A DNA stretch of 63,108 nucleotides from Pedobacter cryoconitis (GCA_019352875.1 JAAAFW010000015.1:1885935-1949042), one strand, 5' to 3'. Shown: positions 34,432 through 43,822, counted from the stretch's first letter. Notes: a model not told the origin generated them from the sequence alone. Numbers and translations are program-made.

Positions 34432-34845
34432 CTAATCGTGTACCGGCGGTCTTTTACGGTTTTCCTTCCTGGCGGAGAGATTCTTCTTATCGCTCCGGCG
34501 CTTAAGTATTACACCACGTGGTATTTTTGTCGGTTTACGTGTTTTACTGACATGTAAGCCGGAAGCAATTAAGGAAATCATCTTTTCTGCCGCCCGCTCT
34601 TTATTCTGCAGCTGACTGCGGTCTTCCTGGCAGATGACATGTAACTGATCTTCCTGATCTATTCTGAAAGCCAGTCTCTCACGCAGTAATTCTTTCTCTT
34701 CTGTAGTTAGGAATTCTGCACTTTCGAGATGGAGAACAAGCTCTACCTTACTGGACACCTTGTTTACATTCTGCCCCCCTTTCCCACCACTTCGGGAAGT
34801 TTTTACTTTAACGGCACTTAATATGCCTTCTTTATCAGGTATCAT
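34432..34845 (-). CDS. arfB: Alternative ribosome-rescue factor ArfB
   Basis: A 137-residue peptidyl-tRNA hydrolase that frees ribosomes stalled on non-stop mRNA. The catalytic GGQ motif is in SGGKGGQNVNKV near 19-30, and the basic C-terminal tail (RRSDKKNLSARKENRKR) that enters the mRNA channel is present. Length and layout match YaeJ/ArfB. Divergent from cmk with 27 bases between start codons; converges on the LpxR-like gene with two bases between stops. Confidence 0.93.
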   Translation of the reverse strand: MIPDKEGILSAVKVKTSRSGGKGGQNVNKVSSKVELVLHLESAEFLTTEEKELLRERLAFRIDQEDQLHVICQEDRSQLQNKERAAEKMISLIASGLHVSKTRKPTKIPRGVILKRRSDKKNLSARKENRKRPPVHD

Positions 34846-34858
34846 TTGTCAAAAATAC

Positions 34859-34866
34859 TAACTTTG
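34859..34866 (+). promoter_or_regulatory. -7 element of cmk, implying a leaderless mRNA
   Basis: TAACTTTG fits TAnnTTTG and ends only six bases before the cmk ATG. Confidence 0.5.
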
Positions 34867-34872
34867 GACCAT

Positions 34873-35571
34873 ATGAGAAAAAATCTGGTGGTAGCCATAG
34901 ATGGCTATTCTTCATGTGGCAAGAGCACTTTAGCAAAAGCACTCGCCAAACAACTTGGTTTTATATATATTGACAGCGGTGCTATGTACCGAGCGGTAAC
35001 CCTCTATTTTATCAGAAATAATATTAGTTGTACGGATGAGCTTGCTATCGCAGATGCATTGCAACACATTGAACTGAACTTTCATGCGCGGGACTATGAA
35101 TCCCATATCACACTGAATGGCGAAGAGGTATCGGCGGAAATCAGACAAATGCCTGTTTCGGAAAATGTTAGTGAAGTTTCTGCCCAAAAGCTGGTGCGCC
35201 GGGAAATGGTCAGACAGCAACAGCGCATGGGTAAGTCTAAAAACATTGTTATGGATGGAAGAGATATCGGTACTACTGTATTTCCTGATGCCCAAATTAA
35301 ATTTTTTATGACGGCCGATCCGAAGGTTCGCGCCGAACGCAGATTTAAAGAATTACAGTCTAAGGGAGATACAACGACAACCCTGGAAAATGTATTTGAA
35401 AATATTGCGCACCGTGATTATGCCGACACCACAAGAGCGGAAAGTCCACTGGTCCGTGCAGATGATGCTATTATACTCGATAATACGGAGATTACACCGG
35501 AAGAGCAGCTCAATTTTGCACTAGACAAAGTAAAAGCAGCAATGCCTCCGGTGAATCCAGATAGGATTTAG
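34873..35571 (+). CDS. cmk: Cytidylate kinase
   Basis: A 232-residue (d)CMP kinase. P-loop DGYSSCGKST at about 9-18, AMYRAVTL near 37-44 for the nucleotide site, DGRDIGTTVFPDA near 133 and the lid segment RRFKELQSKG near 157. The frame also opens at a TTG at 34846, but the ATG at 34873 starts the conserved region directly. The only intergenic room for a promoter is the 27 bases shared with divergent arfB. Ends at a perfect 17-bp terminator. Confidence 0.95.
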   Translation: MRKNLVVAIDGYSSCGKSTLAKALAKQLGFIYIDSGAMYRAVTLYFIRNNISCTDELAIADALQHIELNFHARDYESHITLNGEEVSAEIRQMPVSENVSEVSAQKLVRREMVRQQQRMGKSKNIVMDGRDIGTTVFPDAQIKFFMTADPKVRAERRFKELQSKGDTTTTLENVFENIAHRDYADTTRAESPLVRADDAIILDNTEITPEEQLNFALDKVKAAMPPVNPDRI

Positions 35572-35574
35572 AAT

Positions 35575-35612
35575 AAAAGAAAAGGGCCCTTGGATAAGGG
35601 CCCTTTTCTTTT
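35575..35612. terminator. Bidirectional terminator between cmk and susD
   Basis: AAAAGAAAAGGGCCCTT pairs perfectly with 35596-35612 around loop GGAT. Confidence 0.95.
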
Positions 35613-35624
35613 GCTACCTGTTGT

Positions 35625-37130
35625 TTATGGATTCCACCATACTTTCGCAGTGATAATATCATCATTACCTTGTTTATCGGCCTGGTCGCCGTTGGTTTGT
35701 CTTTCTGATTCGGGATACATCAGGCGTAACGGTCTTGCATCTGCTGATGGCGCCTGAAGGCTGTTCGGAATATCTGGAAAACCTGTCCTGCGGAAATCAC
35801 TCCAGGCTTCCATACTGCTGATACTGTTTAAAGCCAGCCATTTCTGCTCTATAATCCGTTGAACCGGATTTGCTGCGGTGGTTAAAATGACACCGGTTTG
35901 CTGCAAATATGCAGTGATCTCCGGCTGTGCCACCGTCAGATACTTCATCGATTCCTGTATAGCAGTCTGATAATAGGTCTGGCTGCTTCCCCCGATCCAG
36001 CCACGCTGTGCAGCTTCTGCCTGAAGGAAAAGACTTTCAAAAGAACTCAGCAGCACGGAAGGCTGATCGAAGCTTTTAAATAGTCCTGCCGGTTTATTAT
36101 CGTTTTCTACAGGGCCACGGAATGCAGATGTATTTGCCGCATTATATTGATTTTCTACCTGTGGATTTCCAAATAACACACCTTTATATGCGCCTTTTAC
36201 CGGCACATAAATCTTTTCCAGTCTTGGATCATTTAAGGATTCATATTTATTAATCACATAAACTGTCGGACGGATATTCAAATGGTTAGTTGTCTGCCCT
36301 CCTGCATTCCGGTAATTACTTTCCCAGAATGGATTCATCTTACCGTTTGTATTCAGATAACCTGGTCTGGCCAGTGCACTCTCCCCTGCATTCAGGAACC
36401 CACTTCCCTCCTGTGCGATTCTTTCTATCTCGGCTTTAATATAAGCTTCATTATTGGTTTCTGACTGACGCAATAACCCTCTTAATTTAATGGTATTGGC
36501 AAATTTCGTCCAAAGTATTTTATTACCGGCGAATAGAACATCTGCCTGCGCCGGAGTGCCTGCTGGTGAGGCAGCTTTGATATCCTGAATACCATCAGTA
36601 ATTAACTGTATAGATTTTTCATAAACTGATTTTCCGGATTCGTATGTTGGTGTGATAAACTGGGTGCCTTGTAATGCTTCATCAAACGGAACATTATTAT
36701 AAAGGTCCACCAGGCGCATAAAATGCCAGCCCTGCATGATTTTAGCTATACCGCTATAGTAAAGTGCATTTTCCTGGATAGCCTGTTTTTTGATCAGTTC
36801 GTAATATAACAAGCTATTATAACTGCCTTCCCAGATCTGAATTCCATCGCGTGTTCCGCGAATAGCAACTCCATTGTAAGTTTTCTCCTTAAAAAACAGA
36901 TTTGTTCCTTCACTTGTCGTACCCCAGTAACCGCCCCAGAGTGCAGTAAGCTGGTTAATTTGCCCTGTTTCCTGATTAACGGTGCTAATTAATGCTGCCG
37001 GTAATTTAGCACTTAGTGTTAAATTTTCGGAAACGGGTGAATTGGGGTTATCATTAACATCCAGGAATTTCTTGCAGGAACCCAAACTGAGCAGTCCCGC
37101 GGTTAGTATAGTATATTGTAAGATCTTCAT
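35625..37130 (-). CDS. SusD/RagB-like surface lipoprotein
   Basis: A 501-residue outer-membrane lipoprotein that lids the partner SusC channel and helps capture nutrients. Lipobox SLGSC places the lipid on C19, followed by KKFLDVNDNPNSP, the typical start of the SusD-like_2 subgroup. Helical TPR-like segments follow, and the C-terminal part has WLALNSISSMEAWSDFRRTGFP near 420-441 (only key residues: W, EAW, DFRRTG), a conserved SusD landmark. Begins four bases after the susC stop. No glycan enzyme is nearby, so the ligand is open. Confidence 0.93.
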   Translation of the reverse strand: MKILQYTILTAGLLSLGSCKKFLDVNDNPNSPVSENLTLSAKLPAALISTVNQETGQINQLTALWGGYWGTTSEGTNLFFKEKTYNGVAIRGTRDGIQIWEGSYNSLLYYELIKKQAIQENALYYSGIAKIMQGWHFMRLVDLYNNVPFDEALQGTQFITPTYESGKSVYEKSIQLITDGIQDIKAASPAGTPAQADVLFAGNKILWTKFANTIKLRGLLRQSETNNEAYIKAEIERIAQEGSGFLNAGESALARPGYLNTNGKMNPFWESNYRNAGGQTTNHLNIRPTVYVINKYESLNDPRLEKIYVPVKGAYKGVLFGNPQVENQYNAANTSAFRGPVENDNKPAGLFKSFDQPSVLLSSFESLFLQAEAAQRGWIGGSSQTYYQTAIQESMKYLTVAQPEITAYLQQTGVILTTAANPVQRIIEQKWLALNSISSMEAWSDFRRTGFPDIPNSLQAPSADARPLRLMYPESERQTNGDQADKQGNDDIITAKVWWNP

Positions 37131-37134
37131 ATTT

Positions 37135-40100
37135 TTATAGTGTTACGTTCAACTGGAATCCAAATGTGCGTACTGGTGGTATCTGACGGAAACTCAGGTA
37201 ACCGTCTGTCTGGTTGTAAAGAGATTCCGGATCTCCGAACTTATTATCTTTATGTCTGATGATAAACAGGTTTGTGCCTACCACGCCTATGCTTGCCTGC
37301 TTAATTACTTTCTGTCCTTTCAACAGGGTTGCCGGTAAAGTATAATTGATATTTAACTCACGTAATTTCAGGAAGTCGGACTTGGCAGCAGTATTCCGCT
37401 GAACTTTACCCTGTGCATCCCAGAAAGCTTTATCGCCTTTGGAATAAACTGATGTGTTCTCCACGTAAACAGGGTCTTTTGCCGTTCCGGTATTAATGAC
37501 AGAATTCGGGAAAATAAATGGTTGTCTGTCATAAGCGATCGTAGCGGGATGTGTTCCGGCGGTATACATACGAGGCACCACCTCAGAGTACAACCAGCCG
37601 CCTAAACGGGAATCAAATTGTGCTGACACGCTAAATCCTTTATAATCCAACCTGGTACTCAAACCCATCTGATAAGGAGGAACCATAGTTCCGAGATCTG
37701 TATTGTCCGCAACTGTAGTTGTATTTCCGTCTTTATTGACAATCACCTTACCGTCGTGCTTTGCGTAATCGCTCACTCTCAGCAGCGGATAAGACTGCCC
37801 GATAACGGCATAGGATTGTCTGAACATTCTGAATTCATCCAGTCCGGCAAAAAGAGTCTTAACTTTATTGTTAATATGAGTGAAGTTAAAGCCCATATTC
37901 CACCTGAAATCTTTATTGCGAATAATATCACCATTCAGACTTAATTCTATAATAGAGTTAGTTAACCTGCCTGAATTGACTATGGTATTATTATATCCGG
38001 TCGCACTCGATGTTAAAGCTTCGAATATCTGGCCATCGGAATCTGAATAGACGTATGCTGCCTCCACGTTTAAGCGGTTATCGAAGAATCCTAACTGAAG
38101 TCCGGCTTCGAAGGATTTAACAAATTCGGGTTTGATATTGGGGTTTGGGTTAATCAATCCCGGGGTATAACCGACTAAGGACCCGAACGGGAAACCATTA
38201 GTCTGGCTGTAGGCGTTATTTAAAGTGTAAGGATCCAGTGTTACGTTTCCGGTCTTGTTAAAGGATGCGAACACCTTACCAAAAGACAGGAATGATTTAC
38301 CTTTTAACGCTGGAATGGCATCTGTAAATACAAACGACGAACTTACTCCCGGATAAAAATAGGATTGGTTTTCTTTACTCAGTACAGAAACCATATCATT
38401 TCTACCGGTCACTGTCAGGAAAAGGTAGTTGTTATAACCAGCTGTGAATTCTCCATAACTACCTAATGAACGATATTTAATTATTCTTGCCAACCCACCT
38501 AACTCACCTGTACGGCTTCCTGGATTAAAGAGATCTGGCAATAGTAAGTTGGTACTGCCAATTTCTGTGACTTTGGTGTTATCCATTCTTACGTTCTGGC
38601 CGAGCAACAGGCGGGTGCTGAATTTACCGAACTGTTTTTTGAAGTTCAGCATGAGGTCATTATTGAATCTGCGGAAGTTATTGCTCCCATCATATACAGA
38701 CCCGTTTACATTTCTGTTCCCGGATGAAGATGCCAGTTTATTGGTCGTAGTTCTGGTTTCATCGGCAGTACTGTAAAGTCCGGCTCTGTATACCGCGCTA
38801 AACCATGGGGTAAACTCATAATCCAGTTCGATTTTTCCATTGATGGTTTGCAGGTCGGACATATTCCGGTTATTATCCATCAAAAAGAAAGGGTTCTTTG
38901 CCCCTGTAGCATCGGTATAATAATTTAAAGGATGGGCTGCGCTGTTTTCATCTCTCCAATTTCTCAAACCGGCAACGTCCAGATTCGCAGGCTGTATATA
39001 TAGGTTATACCACGGGCCATCCGGTGTTGTATTTCTTTTACTATAGATATAATTAAAATTATAAGAAGTATTCAGTTTACCAAATTTCCGGGTTCCATTA
39101 AATCTTGCACCTGTTCTTGAGCTCTTATCTCCTGGAATAACCCCGTTGATATCTACCCGCTGCATGGATAAGAAATAGGTAGACTTATCGTCTCCTCCTG
39201 AAAATGATAAATCATTCTGAATGGTGCTTCCGGTATTAAACATATCCATACGGTTATCTTTTGAGGGAGCTCCGTAGAAGGCCTGCGGCTGACTTCCGTC
39301 TGGTAAGGGTAAGCCCAAGTCTTTCATTGTTCCGTCAAATACCGGACCCCATGATTCATATTGGGTGGGGGAATATACTCCATTCTGGCCTTGTCCGAAT
39401 TTATTCTGGGCAGGCGGAAGCAGGAATGCCTTCGAAAACAGCGTACTATTTGAAAAATTTATTGATCCCGGGCCGGCTGCGCCTTTTTTAGTGGTGATCA
39501 TCAGTGCACCGTTCACACCTTCTGATCCGTATAAAGCTGCTGCATTCGCACCTTTTAACACAGTAATACTTTCAATATCATTTGGATTCAGCCTGCCTAT
39601 GTCTGGCACAGGAACTCCATCTACTACATAAATTGGATTGTTTTTAGCATCATTGAATGATCTCGACCCGCGTAAACGTATTTGAATGAGGGGTTCTGTC
39701 TTGCCACTTGTTGCATCATTCATATTGATTCTTAAGCCGGCAACTTTACTTGCAAGCCCTGCAAGTGGATTTACTGTCTTACCTTGATTCAATTCTGATG
39801 AACTCACCAGCTGGGCCGAACTCCCCATTTCCCGGGCTTGTCTTTTAATACCCAGCGCAGAAGTAATTACGACCTCCGAAAGTTCACTCACGTCTGAATC
39901 GAGATTAACATGCAGGTCCTGCTGATTTGCCGAAAGGGTAATAGTGGCAGTCCGGTACCCGGTATAGCTGATCTGCAGTTTATCTCCGCTATTTGCATTA
40001 AGCGTATAACCGCCTGCGGAACTTGCGATCCCAGTTTCTTTAGTGCTTAAATTGAGGATCGTAGCGCCGGGAAGCGGCATACCGTCACTTCTGTCTTTAA

Positions 40101-40185
40101 TTGTTCCTGTAAGTTTTCTTTGCTGCGCAAGCGTCTGAAAACCTAAGCAAATACAAATAATAAATAGTGTAAAAGTTTTATTCAT
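37135..40185 (-). CDS. SusC/RagA TonB-linked outer-membrane transporter
   Basis: A 1016-residue TonB-dependent channel. Signal peptide about 1-20, carboxypeptidase-like regulatory domain about 24-105 (LTGTIKDRSDGMPLPGATI), TonB box near SEVVITSALG (about 103-112), plug domain about 120-235 with the SusC landmark NPIYVVDGVPVPDIGRLNP, then the 22-strand barrel ending FGFQLNVTL. No STN domain, so it does not signal to an anti-sigma factor. Forms a unit with the SusD gene. Divergent from an AraC regulator 62 bases away, the likely controller. Confidence 0.95.
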   Translation of the reverse strand: MNKTFTLFIICICLGFQTLAQQRKLTGTIKDRSDGMPLPGATILNLSTKETGIASSAGGYTLNANSGDKLQISYTGYRTATITLSANQQDLHVNLDSDVSELSEVVITSALGIKRQAREMGSSAQLVSSSELNQGKTVNPLAGLASKVAGLRINMNDATSGKTEPLIQIRLRGSRSFNDAKNNPIYVVDGVPVPDIGRLNPNDIESITVLKGANAAALYGSEGVNGALMITTKKGAAGPGSINFSNSTLFSKAFLLPPAQNKFGQGQNGVYSPTQYESWGPVFDGTMKDLGLPLPDGSQPQAFYGAPSKDNRMDMFNTGSTIQNDLSFSGGDDKSTYFLSMQRVDINGVIPGDKSSRTGARFNGTRKFGKLNTSYNFNYIYSKRNTTPDGPWYNLYIQPANLDVAGLRNWRDENSAAHPLNYYTDATGAKNPFFLMDNNRNMSDLQTINGKIELDYEFTPWFSAVYRAGLYSTADETRTTTNKLASSSGNRNVNGSVYDGSNNFRRFNNDLMLNFKKQFGKFSTRLLLGQNVRMDNTKVTEIGSTNLLLPDLFNPGSRTGELGGLARIIKYRSLGSYGEFTAGYNNYLFLTVTGRNDMVSVLSKENQSYFYPGVSSSFVFTDAIPALKGKSFLSFGKVFASFNKTGNVTLDPYTLNNAYSQTNGFPFGSLVGYTPGLINPNPNIKPEFVKSFEAGLQLGFFDNRLNVEAAYVYSDSDGQIFEALTSSATGYNNTIVNSGRLTNSIIELSLNGDIIRNKDFRWNMGFNFTHINNKVKTLFAGLDEFRMFRQSYAVIGQSYPLLRVSDYAKHDGKVIVNKDGNTTTVADNTDLGTMVPPYQMGLSTRLDYKGFSVSAQFDSRLGGWLYSEVVPRMYTAGTHPATIAYDRQPFIFPNSVINTGTAKDPVYVENTSVYSKGDKAFWDAQGKVQRNTAAKSDFLKLRELNINYTLPATLLKGQKVIKQASIGVVGTNLFIIRHKDNKFGDPESLYNQTDGYLSFRQIPPVRTFGFQLNVTL

Positions 40186-40229
40186 AAGGTATTTATTTGG
40201 AAATAGTCTTAATAGTTATAAATTCGCTG

Positions 40230-40237
40230 CAAATATA
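40230..40237 (-). promoter_or_regulatory. -7 element of susC
   Basis: TATATTTG on the minus strand fits TAnnTTTG, 45 bases before the susC ATG in the 62-base divergent spacer. Confidence 0.5.
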
Positions 40238-40247
40238 TCAGTAGCCA

Positions 40248-41138
40248 ATGACGGAAGAAGGAGAACAACTGACGGTAAAAGGAGAATTTGAGTATGTAGT
40301 TTATGAACTTGGCAGTATGCCGGTTACTATAGACGCGGGCCTTAAAATGCTTTTTATCACACAGGGCTGCCTTTGCTTAGAATCCTCATTGGGAATTGAT
40401 CCTCAGGTGAGTCTAAAATGCAGACAACACAATCTTTTCCATCTTAACTCGGAGTATATTCTTTCTAATCCTAACCCGGAGGAGAGCACGCAGGTTACTT
40501 GCATAAGCCTGAATATGGATTTTATCTCCAGATACCTCCTGGATGACCAGGACGCTTTTCACCAGTTTTTCAGAAAGGCCGGATTTCCCAGACGTTTTTC
40601 AACAATCAATCTCCACCTGAACCCGGAAATAAATGCAGTACTGCACGCAATCGAAAATTCTGATCATAAAGGTTTTGGCGGAAATCTTTACATAGAATCA
40701 AAGGTGGTCGAACTGCTGGCCCTACAATGGTCCCTCGCCGATAATTACAGAAAAAAAGGGATCAATGCAGTTCTGCACTCTACCGAAAGGGCTAAAATGG
40801 AGGATGCAAGGGAGATTTTACTCAACCAGGGGGAAAGTCAGTATTCTCTGCGCACGCTCGCACATATGGTCGGTACAAATGAATATAATCTCAAAAAGAA
40901 CTTCAAACTGGTGTTCGGAACGACGGTCTATGGTTATTTGAACCAGCATAAAATGGAGCAGGCCAGATCTATTCTACTCAAGGGTGGTACAAATGTCGCT
41001 GAAGTTGCCCAGAAAATGGGCTATAAACATGCTACACATTTCAGCAGTGCATTCAAGAAGTACTTTGGTTATTTACCGGCCAGACTTAAATTTCTCTGGA
41101 TATTTTTTGATCCTGAATTTCTGCTAATTCTTTTATAA
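40248..41138 (+). CDS. AraC family transcriptional regulator (PchR-like)
   Basis: A 296-residue regulator. The N-terminal about 170 residues are a sensor domain; the C-terminal double helix-turn-helix (about 190-280) reads YSLRTLAHMVGTNEYNLKKNF and NVAEVAQKMGYKHATHFSSAFKKYFGYLP. The overall pattern resembles PchR-type regulators of siderophore receptors, which would fit control of the divergent TonB-dependent pair by iron or a siderophore, but this is inference. A hydrophobic C-terminal extension of about 16 residues after the normal end of the domain (LWIFFDPEFLLILL) is unusual. Confidence 0.9.
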   Translation: MTEEGEQLTVKGEFEYVVYELGSMPVTIDAGLKMLFITQGCLCLESSLGIDPQVSLKCRQHNLFHLNSEYILSNPNPEESTQVTCISLNMDFISRYLLDDQDAFHQFFRKAGFPRRFSTINLHLNPEINAVLHAIENSDHKGFGGNLYIESKVVELLALQWSLADNYRKKGINAVLHSTERAKMEDAREILLNQGESQYSLRTLAHMVGTNEYNLKKNFKLVFGTTVYGYLNQHKMEQARSILLKGGTNVAEVAQKMGYKHATHFSSAFKKYFGYLPARLKFLWIFFDPEFLLILL

Positions 41139-41225
41139 GCTGAACAATACAGCCCCGAATACTCACAAAATGTTCTAAATCAACAACATTTATTAAATTA
41201 TTCTTTTATTAAAAATATTAATTTC

Positions 41226-41233
41226 TATCTTTG
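41226..41233 (+). promoter_or_regulatory. -7 element of rpsA
   Basis: TATCTTTG fits TAnnTTTG, 35 bases before the rpsA ATG. Confidence 0.55.
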
Positions 41234-41250
41234 TTGTCCCTAATAGGGAA

Positions 41251-41309
41251 AAGGAGATTAAATGATTAATGGCAAAAAAACAAGTAGCAGAAAAAGAATT
41301 ATTGGCTAA
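41251..41309 (+). promoter_or_regulatory. Shine-Dalgarno with overlapping out-of-frame mini-ORF at rpsA start
   Basis: AAGGAG (41251-41256) is five bases before an ATG at 41262 that opens a 15-codon frame (stop 41307-41309) overlapping rpsA in another frame. The rpsA ATG at 41269 is 12 bases from the AAGGAG, a long spacing. Confidence 0.45.
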
Positions 41310-43203
41310 AAAAGCCGAATTACAAGGTGCAGACGCTCGTCTGACTGAAAGAGAAACTGTAGAATCTGAAGCAGATTCTATGTCGATCGAAGAGATCAAA
41401 TCATCACTGGCAACTCCAGATCAAGACTTTGACTGGGATGCAGACGACAAAGCTTTCGGAAATTACTCTGACGAAGACCGTAAAAAGTTTGAAGAGATGT
41501 ATACCGATACTTTCAATCAAATCAACCAAGGTGAAATCATTAGCGGTATTGTTGTTTCAATCAACAATAAAGACGTAGTATTAAACGTAGGATTTAAATC
41601 TGACGGTTTAGTATCTACTTCTGAATTCCGTGATACTCCTGATTTGAAAATCGGCGATACAGTTGATGTATTTGTTGAAGCTCCGGAAGACGCAAATGGT
41701 CAATTGATTTTATCTCGTAAAAGAGCTAAAACTCAGAGATCTTGGGAATCTATCAACGAAGCCCTTGACAATGACAGAATCATCAACGGATTTGTTAAAA
41801 GCCGTACTAAAGGTGGTCTTATCGTTGACATCATGGGTGTTGAAGCTTTCTTACCTGGTTCTCAGATCGACATCAAGCCGATCCGCGATTACGATGTTTA
41901 CGTAGGTAAAACTATGGAATTCAAAGTTGTTAAAATTAACCATGAATTCAAAAACGTTGTAGTATCACACAAAATCTTAATTGAAGACGATTTAGAAAGT
42001 CAAAAAGTTGAGATCGTATCTAAACTTGAAAAAGGACAGGTACTTGAAGGAACTGTTAAAAACATTACAGACTTCGGTGTATTCATCGATTTAGGTGGTG
42101 TTGACGGTTTACTGCACATCACTGATATTTCTTGGGGCCGCATAGAGCATCCAAAAGAAGTATTAAGCTTAGACGAAAAAATCAATGTAGTTGTTCTTGA
42201 CTTTGATGACGAGAAAAAACGTATTGCTTTAGGCTTAAAACAATTGACTCCACACCCTTGGGAAAGTTTAGATACTAACCTTGTTGTTGGATCTAAAGTT
42301 AAAGGTAAAATCGTTACTGTAGCTGATTACGGTGCATTCCTTGAAATCATTCCTGGCGTTGAAGGTTTAATTCACGTTTCAGAAATGTCTTGGTCTCAAA
42401 ACTTACGCAGTCCACAGGAATTCCTTAAAGTTAGCGATGAAATCGAAGCTGAAGTATTAACTTTAGACCGCGATGAACGCAAAATGAGCTTAGGTATTAA
42501 GCAATTAACTCAGGATCCTTGGCAAAATGTTGCTGAAAGATATCCTATCGGAAGCAAACATACTGCTGTAGTTAAAAACATGACTAACTTCGGTGTATTC
42601 GTGGAAATTGAAGAAGGTATTGATGGTTTAATCCATATCTCTGATCTTTCATGGTCTAAAAAAGTTAACCACCCTAATGAATTCACTAAAGTTGGTGATA
42701 CCTTAGACGTAGTTGTTCTTGAATTAGATGTTGATAGCCGCAAACTGAGCTTAGGACACAAACAATTAGAAGAAAACCCTTGGGATACTTTTGAAACTAT
42801 CTTCACGTTAGATTCAATTCACCAGGGAACTGTTGTTAAAGTAACTGATAAAGGTGCTGTTATTGCTTTACCTTATGGTGTTGAAGGTTTCGTACCAACA
42901 AAACATATGGCTAAAGAAGATGGTACTACTATCAAAGCTGAAGAAACTAATGATTTCAAAATCATCGAGTTTAACAAAGATGCTAAACGTATCGTTGTTT
43001 CTCACGCCCGTATCTGGGAAGAGGCTAAAGCTGAAGTTGCTGCTGAAGAAAGAGCATCTAAGAAAAAAGAAGCTAAAGCATCCAGCAATGCAGTTAAAAA
43101 AGTTAAAGATTCAGTTGAGAAATCAACACTTGGTGATCTTGGCGTATTAGCTCAATTAAAAGAGCAAATGGAAGGCGAAGAAAGCAAAAACAAAGGAAAA
43201 TAA
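41269..43203 (+). CDS. rpsA: 30S ribosomal protein S1
   Basis: A 644-residue RNA-binding ribosomal protein needed for translation initiation. An acidic N-terminal extension (about 1-95) precedes six S1 OB-fold repeats, recognisable from recurrent GxVxxxxxxGxFVxxxxGxxGLxHxS patterns, for example VKNITDFGVFIDLGGVDGLL near 260 and VKNMTNFGVFVEIEEGIDGL near 432. The tail is Lys/Glu-rich. Repeats three to five are the most alike. The base use is more biased than in flanking genes, as expected for a highly expressed gene. Unusually, a Shine-Dalgarno sequence precedes it. Closed by a terminator. Confidence 0.97.
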   Translation: MAKKQVAEKELLAKKAELQGADARLTERETVESEADSMSIEEIKSSLATPDQDFDWDADDKAFGNYSDEDRKKFEEMYTDTFNQINQGEIISGIVVSINNKDVVLNVGFKSDGLVSTSEFRDTPDLKIGDTVDVFVEAPEDANGQLILSRKRAKTQRSWESINEALDNDRIINGFVKSRTKGGLIVDIMGVEAFLPGSQIDIKPIRDYDVYVGKTMEFKVVKINHEFKNVVVSHKILIEDDLESQKVEIVSKLEKGQVLEGTVKNITDFGVFIDLGGVDGLLHITDISWGRIEHPKEVLSLDEKINVVVLDFDDEKKRIALGLKQLTPHPWESLDTNLVVGSKVKGKIVTVADYGAFLEIIPGVEGLIHVSEMSWSQNLRSPQEFLKVSDEIEAEVLTLDRDERKMSLGIKQLTQDPWQNVAERYPIGSKHTAVVKNMTNFGVFVEIEEGIDGLIHISDLSWSKKVNHPNEFTKVGDTLDVVVLELDVDSRKLSLGHKQLEENPWDTFETIFTLDSIHQGTVVKVTDKGAVIALPYGVEGFVPTKHMAKEDGTTIKAEETNDFKIIEFNKDAKRIVVSHARIWEEAKAEVAAEERASKKKEAKASSNAVKKVKDSVEKSTLGDLGVLAQLKEQMEGEESKNKGK

Positions 43204-43225
43204 TCTTTTAAAAGCTTTATATATG

Positions 43226-43256
43226 AAAAGCATCCCCCAGGGGATGCTTTTTTTTT
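43226..43256 (+). terminator. Intrinsic terminator after rpsA
   Basis: AAAAGCATCCC, loop CCAG, GGGATGCTTTT and a T-run. Confidence 0.93.
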
Positions 43257-43322
43257 GACTCTGATTTATATTTTAATTAGGCAAAATGTCTTAAATATCA
43301 CCTGAAGAAGGAGTACTAACTC

Positions 43323-43718
43323 CTATAGGAACTTCGCTTTTAATTCCGGTGTAGGTACCATGCAGCTCTCCTGTTTACCCCAAATGCGGTAACGGTTCGA
43401 AGCGATCTTCCCATAGACGAAATCACGGATAAATGTTGGTACGAGTTTAAAAATTTTAAACACCGGCCATCCTCCTCCTAAACCAGCTGCAATTTCTAAT
43501 GCAGCAGCCGACTTCTGATAAACCTTTCCTTCTTTCAGCAATAATATAGTACCCGAATTTTCCGGATTAATATTAAAGTCTTTCAATATCGTTTTTGCCG
43601 ATTCACTCTGAAGTGCAGCAAACCGGAATTTGTCCTGCTTGTCCCTGCTGATAATAAACTTCACCGTACCAGTGCACAGATTACATACGCCATCAAAAAA
43701 AACGATCTGACCTTCCAT
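43323..43718 (-). CDS. DCC family thiol-disulfide oxidoreductase (DUF393)
   Basis: A 131-residue small thioredoxin-like protein. The family-defining motif DGVCNLCTG with Cys-X2-Cys lies at about 9-17, and a conserved RYRIWGKQESC lies near the C-terminus. The frame starts 11 codons upstream, but the ATG at 43718 puts the beta strand VFFDG at the normal position. Substrates of DCC proteins are mostly unknown. Divergent from pyrR. Confidence 0.88.
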   Translation of the reverse strand: MEGQIVFFDGVCNLCTGTVKFIISRDKQDKFRFAALQSESAKTILKDFNINPENSGTILLLKEGKVYQKSAAALEIAAGLGGGWPVFKIFKLVPTFIRDFVYGKIASNRYRIWGKQESCMVPTPELKAKFL

Positions 43719-43814
43719 GCTCAAATCTAAGCATTTAGCTTTTAATTGCATTTGAAGTTGGAGAGCTGCCCGAAATTAATTAACATTGCGACCACAGAAT
43801 TCAATCTGATTATT

Positions 43815-43822
43815 TATATTTG
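43815..43822 (+). promoter_or_regulatory. -7 element of pyrR-pyrB operon
   Basis: TATATTTG fits TAnnTTTG, 16 bases before the pyrR ATG, and supports the start at 43839 rather than 43746. The short leader leaves no room for a PyrR-binding attenuator before pyrR. Confidence 0.6.

Noticed and set aside
35625..40185. A polysaccharide utilisation locus
   Set aside because: No glycoside hydrolase, lyase or glycan sensor is near the SusC/SusD pair; the GH32 gene is more than 20 kb away.
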